Assembly (NCBI GenBank): GCA_902770965.1
Contig: CACXUY010000017.1
Location: 1 to 64,000, forward strand
Length of the DNA stretch: 64,000 nucleotides
Reading direction: 5' to 3'
Source: an uncultured Lachnospiraceae bacterium
GTDB lineage: Bacteria; Bacillota; Clostridia; Lachnospirales; Lachnospiraceae
How positions within the stretch are numbered: the first letter of the stretch is position 1; each line of letters starts with the position of its first letter. The notes beneath the pieces are model-generated. The model searched no databases. It was not told where the DNA came from and worked only from the letters and a program-made list of their open reading frames with translations. This document shows positions 43,591-51,819 of this stretch, one piece after another. A program made the translations under genes and the position numbers.

Positions 43591-45000
43591 TCAATCAACG
43601 TTTTTGATGATTCCTGAGAACAGTATCGAACCATCCATTCCGGTAATCATGAACATGAAAGGTCGGTCAATAACAAAATCGATCTGCTCCTGCGGTAAAG
43701 CACTCCCGGCATTCACGTCCATTTCAGTATATGCGGCACCGGTCACCCCATACTCATCAATCTCAACCATCGCGGCATGTTCTGCTTTGTCAAGGTAAAG
43801 CTCATCCATAACATCAGTCAGCACGGAAAAATCCGATATTTCAGGATCCAGAGCATCTGTCACACCGAGCTTCGGGAGAGTATCCAGGAGGTCGATCTTC
43901 CCTTGTACCTTGAATTTTGGAACAGACAGATTAACTAAAGGGTGAGACCAATGATCATCCTGACCGTATCCCGTTGCTTTCAGAATATCAGGATCGGAGG
44001 CAAGCAGATCCACGTCCACGCCTTCTTCGGGAAGGTAGAAATACATCGCACCGCTGTCATTTAGTCCAATGCCCAATGCGGTGAATGTATCTGTGGAGTA
44101 TACGGGCATCGTGTCTGTCTTATGCATCATATCGACCATGGCATCGTTTTTTGTGCCATGGAAAGCTTCCTTCGTCGTACCGCGCTCATTGAATTCGTTT
44201 GTCCACATTGCTTTGTAGTAGATAGTGGACACCAGCGTGAGAACGGTATCTGTATCTAATGACATATCCTTTGTGTAATCGCTCAAAAGTCCACCGGTAT
44301 TTTTGTCCGTCCACATCTGCAGCGCCTTGTCCATCTTCTCGCTGCCGGGGACTCCAATAAAAGAAGAAGCATGATATTGCTGTGCAAGTACATTCAGTGT
44401 GTCGTCGTTATAAGTGAAGTTGTCCCTGAGCCACAGTGAATTCGCCAGCTTACTCTTAAGAATCGGCGTATCCACATAGTTGCAGTTCCAGAGACTTTGG
44501 ATGTTACTCCTCAGGATTTCGATATCAGCCGCTCCCAGCATGTCCAGAATCTGCTGTCTGGTATTTCCGTCAGATACCTCAGCTAACATCGCGAATGCGA
44601 TATAGGTGTTCAGCGGGGAGCAGACCGTGTTCTCGTCTTTTCCAGACAGCAGCTTCTCCATCAAGGAAATATAGTAGCCGTCCATGCCGCTGCGGACAGC
44701 CTCCGACTCTGAGACCAGTTCTCTGTATGAATTCCACCAGTTCCAATGTTCATCGCCTTCCCTGAATCTCTGAGCAGATAAATTGGCGGCAGTGGGTTCA
44801 GGAGCCGCGGCTTCCACAGTGACAATACCGGAAGCAGAGATGATGCTGTTCACATTGGTCGGATCCCAATGATTGAAAAGACCGCTCAGGTTGCCCTTCT
44901 TTTTTATTATGACTATACCGATGCACACCGCAAGGATAATCACTGCGCACCCAGCCACCATAGCTGATTTCGAAATCTTTTTTAGGCTTTTATGTTTCAT
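43591..45000 (-). CDS. Membrane-anchored serpin (serine protease inhibitor)
   Basis: A 469-residue serpin. Residues ~14-32 (VAGCAVIILAVCIGIVII) form an uncleaved signal anchor, so the inhibitor is displayed outside the cell. The serpin fold runs from about 105 (VCSPLNTYIAFAMLAEVSDG) to the end, with NSLWLRDNFTYND, STIYYKAMWTNEF and the C-terminal RPFMFMITGMDGSILFSG. The reactive loop is DEYGVTGAAYTEMDVNAGSA; counting from the hinge Glu puts P1-P1' near Gly-Ser, which would suit an elastase- or subtilisin-like target rather than trypsin (inference). The hinge is rich in small residues, compatible with inhibition. Its neighbour is a broken subtilase, a plausible former partner. Confidence 0.93.
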   Translation of the reverse strand: MKHKSLKKISKSAMVAGCAVIILAVCIGIVIIKKKGNLSGLFNHWDPTNVNSIISASGIVTVEAAAPEPTAANLSAQRFREGDEHWNWWNSYRELVSESEAVRSGMDGYYISLMEKLLSGKDENTVCSPLNTYIAFAMLAEVSDGNTRQQILDMLGAADIEILRSNIQSLWNCNYVDTPILKSKLANSLWLRDNFTYNDDTLNVLAQQYHASSFIGVPGSEKMDKALQMWTDKNTGGLLSDYTKDMSLDTDTVLTLVSTIYYKAMWTNEFNERGTTKEAFHGTKNDAMVDMMHKTDTMPVYSTDTFTALGIGLNDSGAMYFYLPEEGVDVDLLASDPDILKATGYGQDDHWSHPLVNLSVPKFKVQGKIDLLDTLPKLGVTDALDPEISDFSVLTDVMDELYLDKAEHAAMVEIDEYGVTGAAYTEMDVNAGSALPQEQIDFVIDRPFMFMITGMDGSILFSGIIKNVD

Positions 45001-45367
45001 ATGTCAGACCTCCACCTTTATACAGATATACATATTACAATGCAATTCAGTCTCTCATATATATATATTACACCGTTTTGTTGTTATTGTAACACCTTAA
45101 TGACACTCTAATTGTTAATTTGAAAGTCGGCCCCCTGCGAAGCAGGGTGGCCATATATGGATGTTTGCCTGCCTTCAAACATAGTCTCTTATTGCTCCTC
45201 TGTCATATGAATTGCGGCATCCCATTCCGATTTTTCGGCATTGTCCCAATCCAACGTGACAATTTTGTGCTATATTTATCGTGTAAAGACAGGCATTCCC
45301 AGTTATCATGATAGAGACAGATTGAAAGATTTGGGCAAAAATGATTAAAAATGTATAGGGAGAAGCC
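45001..45367. other. Spacer between serpin and PRD regulator, with a hairpin repeat
   Basis: No gene. GGCCcccTGCGAAGCAgggTGGCC at 45128-45150, followed by ATATATGGATGT, closely resembles 63283-63320 (GGCCaacCGCGAAGCGgtgTGGCC), so this is a second dispersed repeat. A TTGTC ... GACAA element near 45241-45262 could be part of the regulator's promoter or operator. Confidence 0.45.
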
Positions 45368-47461
45368 ATGAATTTTACACCGAGGATTCAGCAGATTCTC
45401 AGGCTGCTTCTGAATAGAGAAGAATATGTAAGCAAGCAGGAGATTGCGGACGCGCTTGGAGTCAGCAAAAGAACCGTACAGAGGGAATTTGAATATCTGG
45501 AGATCTGTATCAAAAAGTACCGCTTGAGGCTGGATTACCAAAAGGGGAAGGGTGTCCTGCTCATAGGCAGCCCTGAGGATATTGAAAAGATACAAAAAAG
45601 CTTTGGCGAGGAGCGCTATCCGGACGCGGCAGATCGCGAAGGACGGCGTCGGCGCCTGCTTTTTGAACTTTTGAGGGACAGGACGCGGCGCAAGCTTTTG
45701 TATTACAGCGAGCTTCTTGGCGTCAGTGAGGCTACTGCGGGAAGCGATATGGATGCCCTCATCCCATGGCTTGAAGAGAGTCATCTGGGCATCGTCAGGC
45801 GGCCGGGCTATGGCGTTATTCTCGAAGGCGGCGAGAGGGAGTACAGAGACGCGATGCGCAGGTTCATCGGCGAAATGGCCGGTCAGTCTGATGTATACGG
45901 TGACGGAGACCTGGCAAGCGAGATTTTTGCCGGCGCGCTCTTATATTCAGCTGATAACGGTATCTATTCCCTTCTTGAACGCGATACTGTGAGGAGGGTG
46001 GACAAGATCCTCCATGATATGGATGAGCCTAGGATAAAGCATATGGCGGACAGCGCGTGCGCCGGCCTGGTCATCCACGTATCTATTGTTGTGGAGCGAA
46101 TCAAGCAGGGCGCGGCTCTGGATGACATCCCTCAAGAGACGGAGAATCCGGAATCAGGTGAAGATTATGATCTGGCCGTGCACATCATTGAGAATGTAGA
46201 GAGGGAATTCGGAATAGATATCCCGCGAGGAGAGCTTTCCTATGTGCTGCTGCATCTGCGCGGTGCCAAGATAGCCTTTTCAGCTGAAGAAGGTGAAGCC
46301 CCTGAGATAATAGGAAATGACCGCATATTGCAGATGGTCGACCATATGATCGAAGTCTATGACGATCAGATCGCCGATGAACTGAAAGCGGATGGGGAGT
46401 TCCTCCGTGGGCTTCTGACTCATATCCAGCCTGTCCTAGTAAGGCTTTCATCGGGACTAAGGATATACAATCCTATTCTGGATAATATTCGGGAAGAGTA
46501 CGCGGAAGTATTTGAGGCTTGCCGGCGTGTGGCTCGTGTGATAGAGGAAGAGACCGGCTTTGATGTCAGTGAGGAAGAGATCGGTTTCCTGGCGATGCAT
46601 TTCGGCGCGGCACAGGAAAGAGTACGCGAGAATAAGCTGTACACCAGAAAAGTATGTATAGGTATAGTCTGCGCGAGCGGGTTCGGCGTAGCTCAGCTCA
46701 TGATGACGAGGCTCAAGTACAAGATTGGAGATAAGGCTGTTATCAAAGCTTATGGGAAGGGCGAGATCAATAAATATGTTTTATCGGAGACGGACTTCTT
46801 CATATCCACGATTGCTCTGGATGGACTGCATGTTGACTATGTTCGTGTCAGTCCGTTGATCTCCCCCAAAGATCTGTTTACAATAGAGTGCAAAATGGAG
46901 GAATATGCCCATGTCAGGCGCGATACAAAAGAACAGCCACGCAAAAAAAGCCTTGATGATGCATACAGCCTGATCAGAGTGATTAAGAGTGTTATCAGCC
47001 GTTACCGCAGTATGGAAGCTTCCGACGATATCAAGTTCTATGAACTGCTGCAGCTTCTGGCGATGCAGGTCACTGAGAGCCTGCATTCAGCCGCGGTCAT
47101 CAGGGAAGCAATAGAAGAGAGGGAGAAGCTGAATAGCCAGATCATACCTGAACTAGGGATCGCGTTATTACATTGCCAGAGCAAGGCAGTGAAGGAACCT
47201 GTCATTATCAGCTGTACGCCCCGCGGAGGCGGGAGCTTTAAAAATCCTTATTTCAAGGGAATCCGGGCAGCGCTGCTTATGGTCATCCCGGTAGATAACG
47301 ATGTGAAGATTCACAGAGAAGTACTGGGAAGCATCAGCGGCGCGATGATCACAAACGATAATCTGCTTAAGAAGCTCAAGACCGGAGAGGAAGAAGAGAT
47401 ACGGGCCGAGATCGCAAGAGAGCTGAAATGCTTCTTCTTTGACTATTTTGATTGTGTGTGA
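45368..47461 (+). CDS. PRD-containing transcriptional activator (MtlR/BglG type)
   Basis: A 697-residue PTS-controlled regulator. N-terminal winged helices (LLNREEYVSKQEIADALGVS, then KRTVQREFEYLE) bind DNA. Two PRD domains span about 190-400, with conserved His residues in LVIHVSIVVERIK, YVLLHLRGAK, and LLTHIQPVLVRL and FLAMHFGAAQ. A EIIB-like domain (IGIVCASGFGVAQLMMTRLKY, about 435-530) and a C-terminal EIIA-like domain (about 560-690) follow. Phosphorylation of PRDs by HPr and EII proteins controls activity. It lies directly upstream of the PTS and dehydrogenase genes, its likely targets, but a terminator at 47469-47506 separates their transcripts. Confidence 0.92.
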   Translation: MNFTPRIQQILRLLLNREEYVSKQEIADALGVSKRTVQREFEYLEICIKKYRLRLDYQKGKGVLLIGSPEDIEKIQKSFGEERYPDAADREGRRRRLLFELLRDRTRRKLLYYSELLGVSEATAGSDMDALIPWLEESHLGIVRRPGYGVILEGGEREYRDAMRRFIGEMAGQSDVYGDGDLASEIFAGALLYSADNGIYSLLERDTVRRVDKILHDMDEPRIKHMADSACAGLVIHVSIVVERIKQGAALDDIPQETENPESGEDYDLAVHIIENVEREFGIDIPRGELSYVLLHLRGAKIAFSAEEGEAPEIIGNDRILQMVDHMIEVYDDQIADELKADGEFLRGLLTHIQPVLVRLSSGLRIYNPILDNIREEYAEVFEACRRVARVIEEETGFDVSEEEIGFLAMHFGAAQERVRENKLYTRKVCIGIVCASGFGVAQLMMTRLKYKIGDKAVIKAYGKGEINKYVLSETDFFISTIALDGLHVDYVRVSPLISPKDLFTIECKMEEYAHVRRDTKEQPRKKSLDDAYSLIRVIKSVISRYRSMEASDDIKFYELLQLLAMQVTESLHSAAVIREAIEEREKLNSQIIPELGIALLHCQSKAVKEPVIISCTPRGGGSFKNPYFKGIRAALLMVIPVDNDVKIHREVLGSISGAMITNDNLLKKLKTGEEEEIRAEIARELKCFFFDYFDCV

Positions 47462-47468
47462 AGTCAAA

Positions 47469-47506
47469 GAGCTTTGTCGCTTATGCATGTGACAAAGCTC
47501 ATTTTT
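47469..47506 (+). terminator. Terminator after the PRD regulator
   Basis: GAGCTTTGTC (47469-47478), 12-base loop, GACAAAGCTC (47491-47500), then ATTTTTT. Downstream, GTTCATGTGAAC-like symmetry at 47567-47578 may be an operator for the PTS gene. Confidence 0.85.
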
Positions 47507-47615
47507 TGTTTGTGGATTTAATATATTAAGTCCATTTATAATAAGTTTATAGAAAGCTGTACAAGTGTTCATGTGAACAACTCACAACAAATTCTTTGAA
47601 GGGAGATACTCGAAA

Positions 47616-49481
47616 ATGAAAGAAAAAGTTCAAGCCTTTGGACGGTTTCTGAGCGGAATGGTCATGCCGAACATCGGCGCGTTCATCGCCTGGGGACTCA
47701 TCACGGCACTCTTCATCGCAACCGGATGGCTTCCGAATGAGCAGCTGTCGTCCATGGTCAGCCCGATGCTGTCCTATGCGCTTCCGATCCTTATCGCATA
47801 TACGGGCGGTAAGATGGTCGGCGGTGCAAGGGGCGCAGTCATGGGCGCGATCGCCTGCGTCGGTGTTATCTGCGGTGCCCCCGATTATCCCATGCTCATG
47901 GGTGCCATGCTCGCAGGTCCTCTTGGAGGTCTGGTCATTAAGAAGTTCGATAAAGCTGTTGAAGGAAAGATCCCTTCAGGGTTTGAGATGCTGGTCAACA
48001 ACTTCTCGGTCGGTATCCTTGGCATGATCCTTGCCATCATCGGATTCTACCTGATCGGTCCTTTTATGGCGGCTGTACTTGTGGTTCTGTCCGGCGGTGT
48101 TGACATCATGGTTAAAGCCGGCCTGCTTCCGCTGGTCTCCATTTTCGTCGAACCCGCCAAGGTCCTGTTCCTCAACAACGCCATCAATCACGGCATTTTC
48201 ACTCCTCTCGGCGCGCAGCAGGTCGAGACCCTTGGCAAGTCGATCTTTTACATGATCGAGACGAATCCCGGAGCGGGCGCGGGCGTCCTGCTTGCGTACT
48301 GGATGTTCGCTAAGGATAAGGCTACGAAGGATTCTGCTCCCGGCGCTCTTATCGTACATGTACTCGGTGGTATTCACGAGATCTATTTCCCTTATGTACT
48401 GATGAATCCGCTGCTGCTTCTCGCGACTATCGGCGGTTCTGTAGCGGCGATGTTCTTCAACACGATCTTCAACGTTGGTCTTGTCAGCCCCGCCTCTCCC
48501 GGCTCGATCCTTGCCATGCTTGCCGCGGCTCCCAGAGGCGGACAGATCTTGGTGATAGTCAGCTTCCTGATTGGCGCGGCGGTTTCCTTCGTTATCGCGA
48601 CTCCGATCGTGAAGATGTCCAACACCAGCGCTAGTCTTGAGGAAGCGCAGTCTCAGATGAAGGACATGAAGGCAGCATCGAAGGGTCAGAGCGGTGCTTA
48701 TGTTTCTACGGAAGACGGCGGTGAGGTTGACCTCAGGGTCCTTGACAAGATCGCCTTCGCCTGCGACGCGGGCATGGGTTCTTCTGCTATGGGCGCGGCG
48801 GTTCTCCAGAGAAAGCTTGAGGCAGCCGGTCTTGGCAACATCAAAGTGGATCATTATCCTGTTTCCGAAATACCTGCCGGCATCAAATTTGTAGTATGCC
48901 ATAATGACCTTGTTGCAAGAGCGAAGAAATCTGCTCCCGGCGCAAGATTTGTGACGATCACTAACTTCATGAACGCTCCTCAGTATGATGATATAGTAAA
49001 GGATATACTGAACGCGAAGTCCAACAAGAATGTTGCCAATGAAGGCGGCCATGATTTCCATGGCGGCGTCCTCCTGAAGAAGAACATAATCCTTAACAAC
49101 AAAACCGTCTCAAAGAACGAAGCTATCCGAAATATAGGCAAGCTCCTTGTTGACAGCGGATATATCACAGAGAAATATGTGGATGGCATGATAAAGAAGG
49201 AAGAAGTCTTCAATACGGCTATCGGCAACAGCCTTGCCATACCTCATGGTATTGAGAGCGTGATCGGTGAGATCAAGAATTCGGGTCTTGCGATCATGAC
49301 CTATCCCGACGGAGTTGATTGGGGCGATGGAGAGATCGTTAAGCTTGTTATCGCTGTCGCGTCTGCCGGCGACGATCATGTCGATACATTGGCTAAGATA
49401 GCTACCACCTGTGAGACAGAAGAAGCTGTCGAAAAAATCATTCGCATGTCTGTCGACGAGATCTACAATCTCTTCAAATAA
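47616..49481 (+). CDS. mtlA: PTS mannitol-type transporter, EIICBA in one chain
   Basis: A 621-residue PTS permease that imports and phosphorylates a hexitol, most likely mannitol. EIIC occupies about 1-340 with membrane helices (GRFLSGMVMPNIGAFIAWG, then GGIHEIYFPYVLMNP with the substrate-site Glu). EIIB follows with the phosphocysteine near 386 in FACDAGMGSSAMGA. EIIA occupies about 470-621 with the phosphohistidine near 544 in NSLAIPHGIE. All three domains are complete, as in E. coli MtlA. The start has GAAGGGAG upstream. The next gene is a zinc dehydrogenase that probably oxidises the imported sugar-alcohol phosphate. Regulation is expected from the PRD activator upstream. Confidence 0.94.
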   Translation: MKEKVQAFGRFLSGMVMPNIGAFIAWGLITALFIATGWLPNEQLSSMVSPMLSYALPILIAYTGGKMVGGARGAVMGAIACVGVICGAPDYPMLMGAMLAGPLGGLVIKKFDKAVEGKIPSGFEMLVNNFSVGILGMILAIIGFYLIGPFMAAVLVVLSGGVDIMVKAGLLPLVSIFVEPAKVLFLNNAINHGIFTPLGAQQVETLGKSIFYMIETNPGAGAGVLLAYWMFAKDKATKDSAPGALIVHVLGGIHEIYFPYVLMNPLLLLATIGGSVAAMFFNTIFNVGLVSPASPGSILAMLAAAPRGGQILVIVSFLIGAAVSFVIATPIVKMSNTSASLEEAQSQMKDMKAASKGQSGAYVSTEDGGEVDLRVLDKIAFACDAGMGSSAMGAAVLQRKLEAAGLGNIKVDHYPVSEIPAGIKFVVCHNDLVARAKKSAPGARFVTITNFMNAPQYDDIVKDILNAKSNKNVANEGGHDFHGGVLLKKNIILNNKTVSKNEAIRNIGKLLVDSGYITEKYVDGMIKKEEVFNTAIGNSLAIPHGIESVIGEIKNSGLAIMTYPDGVDWGDGEIVKLVIAVASAGDDHVDTLAKIATTCETEEAVEKIIRMSVDEIYNLFK

Positions 49482-49626
49482 GTAAACGCTTATATTAGTC
49501 AAGGGTATGGTTTACTCCGCAGTCCAACTGTGAACGTGAAACCATATCCTTGGCGTGCTATATAGGGTATTCCTCAATCGTTTGGAATACATGCATTCGT
49601 CAAGCACTACGAAAGGAGAACAAAAA

Positions 49627-50895
49627 ATGAAAACAAAAGCAGTGAGACTCCACGGCGCAAATGACCTCCGCCTCGAGGAGTTTGAGCTTCCGGAGATCAA
49701 GGATGATGAGATACTGGTAAGGGTAGTGACGGATTCTATCTGCATGTCCACTTACAAGTGCGCGACTCTGGGAACTGCACATAAGCGCGTCCATGACGAC
49801 GTCGCGGACCATCCCGCGATCATGGGACATGAATTCGCCGGAGATATCGTCAAGGTCGGCAAGAAATATGAGGGCATCTATAAACCCGGTATGAAATTCA
49901 CGGAACAGCCCGCGCTCAATTACAAGGGTACGATGTGGAGTCCCGGTTACTCATATGAATTCTGCGGCGGAGACGCGACCTACTGCATCCTTCCGGCGGA
50001 GATCATGGAATGCGGCTGCCTTCTTCCCTACGATGGAAAGGCCTACTATGAAGCATCCCTTGCCGAACCCATGAGCTGCTCGATCGGTGCTTTCCATGCC
50101 GCTTATCACACGCGGATGGGTGTATACGAACATGAGATGGGAATCCGCGAGGGCGGCAAGCTCATCATCATGGCAGGCGCAGGTCCTATGGGCCTTGGAG
50201 CCTTGACATACGCGCTGCACTGCGACAGGCGTCCCGGTATGATAGTCGTCACTGATATCAATGAGGATCGTCTTGCGCGGGCAAAGGAACTGTTCCCGCC
50301 TGAGGAGATGAAGGAAAAAGAGGGAATCGACCTTTACTTCGTCAATACCGGAGAGATGGAAGACCCTGTAGCTGAGCTTCGCGAGCTGAGCGGCGGCACA
50401 GGATATGATGATGTGCTCTGCTATGCTCCGGTCGCGGCTGTTGTTGAGCAGTCCAGCGGTGTGCTGGGCCGCGATGGCTGCCTGAATTTCTTCGCCGGTC
50501 CCACGGATCCCAAATTCTCAGCGAAGATGAATTTCTATGAGGTGCATTACGGTTCCACGCATGTCATGGGAACAACGGGCGGTAATACTGATGACATGCT
50601 CGAGTCGCTTCGATTGACGGCGGAGGGAAGGATCAATCCCGCGGTCATGGTCACGCACATCGGCGGTCTGGATGCAGCAGCGGAAACGACGCTGAACCTT
50701 CCCAAGATTCCCGGAGGAAAGAAACTGATTTATACACATATCACAATGCCGCTCATCGCGCTGGATGATCTTCGTTCCAGAGAGGCTGAGGATCCTCGCT
50801 ACGGGAAGCTTGCTGACATCGTGGAGGCCAACAAAGGTCTGTGGTGCCCTGAAGCAGAAGAATATCTGCTGGCAAACTTTACGGAAGAAGAATGA
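49627..50895 (+). CDS. Zinc-dependent medium-chain dehydrogenase (polyol-phosphate / L-sorbose-1-phosphate reductase type)
   Basis: A 422-residue MDR alcohol dehydrogenase. Features: KAVRLHGANDLRLEEFELPE at the N-terminus, a zinc site including SICMSTYKC and GHEFAGDIVKVG, and a Rossmann motif GAGPMGLGALTYAL near 195-208 followed by an Asp (TDIN), which predicts NAD(H). Clostridial relatives are annotated as L-sorbose-1-phosphate reductases and occur beside mannitol or sorbose PTS genes. Here it probably replaces MtlD by oxidising the PTS product to fructose 6-phosphate, or acts on sorbose/sorbitol phosphates; the sequence does not decide. Start ATG 49627 is chosen because AAAGGAGAAC lies just upstream; longer frames to 49555 lack a site. 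Confidence 0.88.
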   Translation: MKTKAVRLHGANDLRLEEFELPEIKDDEILVRVVTDSICMSTYKCATLGTAHKRVHDDVADHPAIMGHEFAGDIVKVGKKYEGIYKPGMKFTEQPALNYKGTMWSPGYSYEFCGGDATYCILPAEIMECGCLLPYDGKAYYEASLAEPMSCSIGAFHAAYHTRMGVYEHEMGIREGGKLIIMAGAGPMGLGALTYALHCDRRPGMIVVTDINEDRLARAKELFPPEEMKEKEGIDLYFVNTGEMEDPVAELRELSGGTGYDDVLCYAPVAAVVEQSSGVLGRDGCLNFFAGPTDPKFSAKMNFYEVHYGSTHVMGTTGGNTDDMLESLRLTAEGRINPAVMVTHIGGLDAAAETTLNLPKIPGGKKLIYTHITMPLIALDDLRSREAEDPRYGKLADIVEANKGLWCPEAEEYLLANFTEEE

Positions 50896-50901
50896 CCAGC
50901 C

Positions 50902-51058
50902 TATTCAACACCCCGGACTCGGGATGCCGCGCATCCGTCGTTGTGGGTCGGCCAGAGGCGCTGCACGCCTTGTCCGTCCCAAGATAACTGTTACAATACG
51001 TCCGAAGTACAAGCACTTCGTCCTGTATTCTAACAGTTATCCTGGGGTGATGAATAAT
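50902..51058 (+). repeat. 160-bp structured intergenic repeat, full copy 3
   Basis: CTATTCAACACCCCGGACTC ... CAGTTATCCTGGGGTGATGA. Slightly diverged at both ends; internal hairpins retained. It follows the dehydrogenase gene. Confidence 0.9.
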
Positions 51059-51080
51059 AACAAAATAATTTTGATGGCGT

Positions 51081-51107
51081 GAGGTCAGCTGTTCGGTAGC
51101 TGACCTC
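51081..51107. other. Perfect hairpin without a T-run
   Basis: GAGGTCAGCT, 7-base loop, AGCTGACCTC. It lacks a poly-T tract, so it is not a classical terminator on either strand. It may be an operator or an RNA-processing structure. Confidence 0.5.
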
Positions 51108-51609
51108 ATGTACATTCTGCGCGAGCCACGCGCAAGGAACTATCCTGACTTTGACGGGCGCGAACCGCGCCTCAGGCTGCCCTGCAACCCGAGACGTGCC
51201 GCATCCCGAGTCAGGATGGTGAATTGTGCAGAATAGTAACTAATATTATATAGAAACCGTTGTTTTTTTCCAGAAAACGATTATAATATAAAGTTGTGAT
51301 AATCTATTCCGATTGCGCATTTGCGTAATATTTTTGTTTTAAACCTGCTGTGATATCAGGCAGAATATATATCATGTTCAAAATCTATGGTGAAGCTGTC
51401 TGCAGATCTTTTGAAACGTGTTAAGAAACAATGGGCGTATGTCCATTAACAAATACCGATAAAACGTTATATAAATGCTGCAACAATAATATATGACCTA
51501 TGCTGATATAGCATTATAAGTACCGATATATACGGATATAGACGATAAATACTATACTAATCCAATGATAATGACCATTTACACCATATTTCAGTAATAT
51601 TATCGTAAC
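51108..51609. other. Gene-free upstream region of a hybrid kinase
   Basis: GC-rich inverted motifs at 51118-51180 (GCGCGAGCCACGCGC and similar) and a decayed repeat end at 51186-51226 give way to an AT-rich stretch. A candidate promoter is TTGTTT (51260-51265), 16-bp spacer, TATAAT (51282-51287). No coding region or riboswitch was recognised. Confidence 0.4.
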
Positions 51610-51769
51610 TATTCACCACCCCTGACCCGGGATGCTGCGCATCCCTCGTTGCAGGGCGGCCAAAGGCGATGCGCGCCTTGTCCGCCCCAGGATAACTGTT
51701 ATAATACGTCCGAAGAACAAACACTTCGTCCTGTATTCTAACAGTTCTCTTGGAGTGCTTAATAATTAC
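51610..51769 (+). repeat. 160-bp structured intergenic repeat, full copy 4
   Basis: ATTCACCACCCCTGACCCGG ... TCTCTTGGAGTGCTTAATAA. More diverged than copies 1, 2 and 6. It lies 50 bp upstream of the kinase start and would be in its 5' leader. Confidence 0.88.
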
Positions 51770-51819
51770 ATATTATCCATAGAAAGCTGTAGTATTTCTA
51801 TACGTAATGGGAGGATTCC

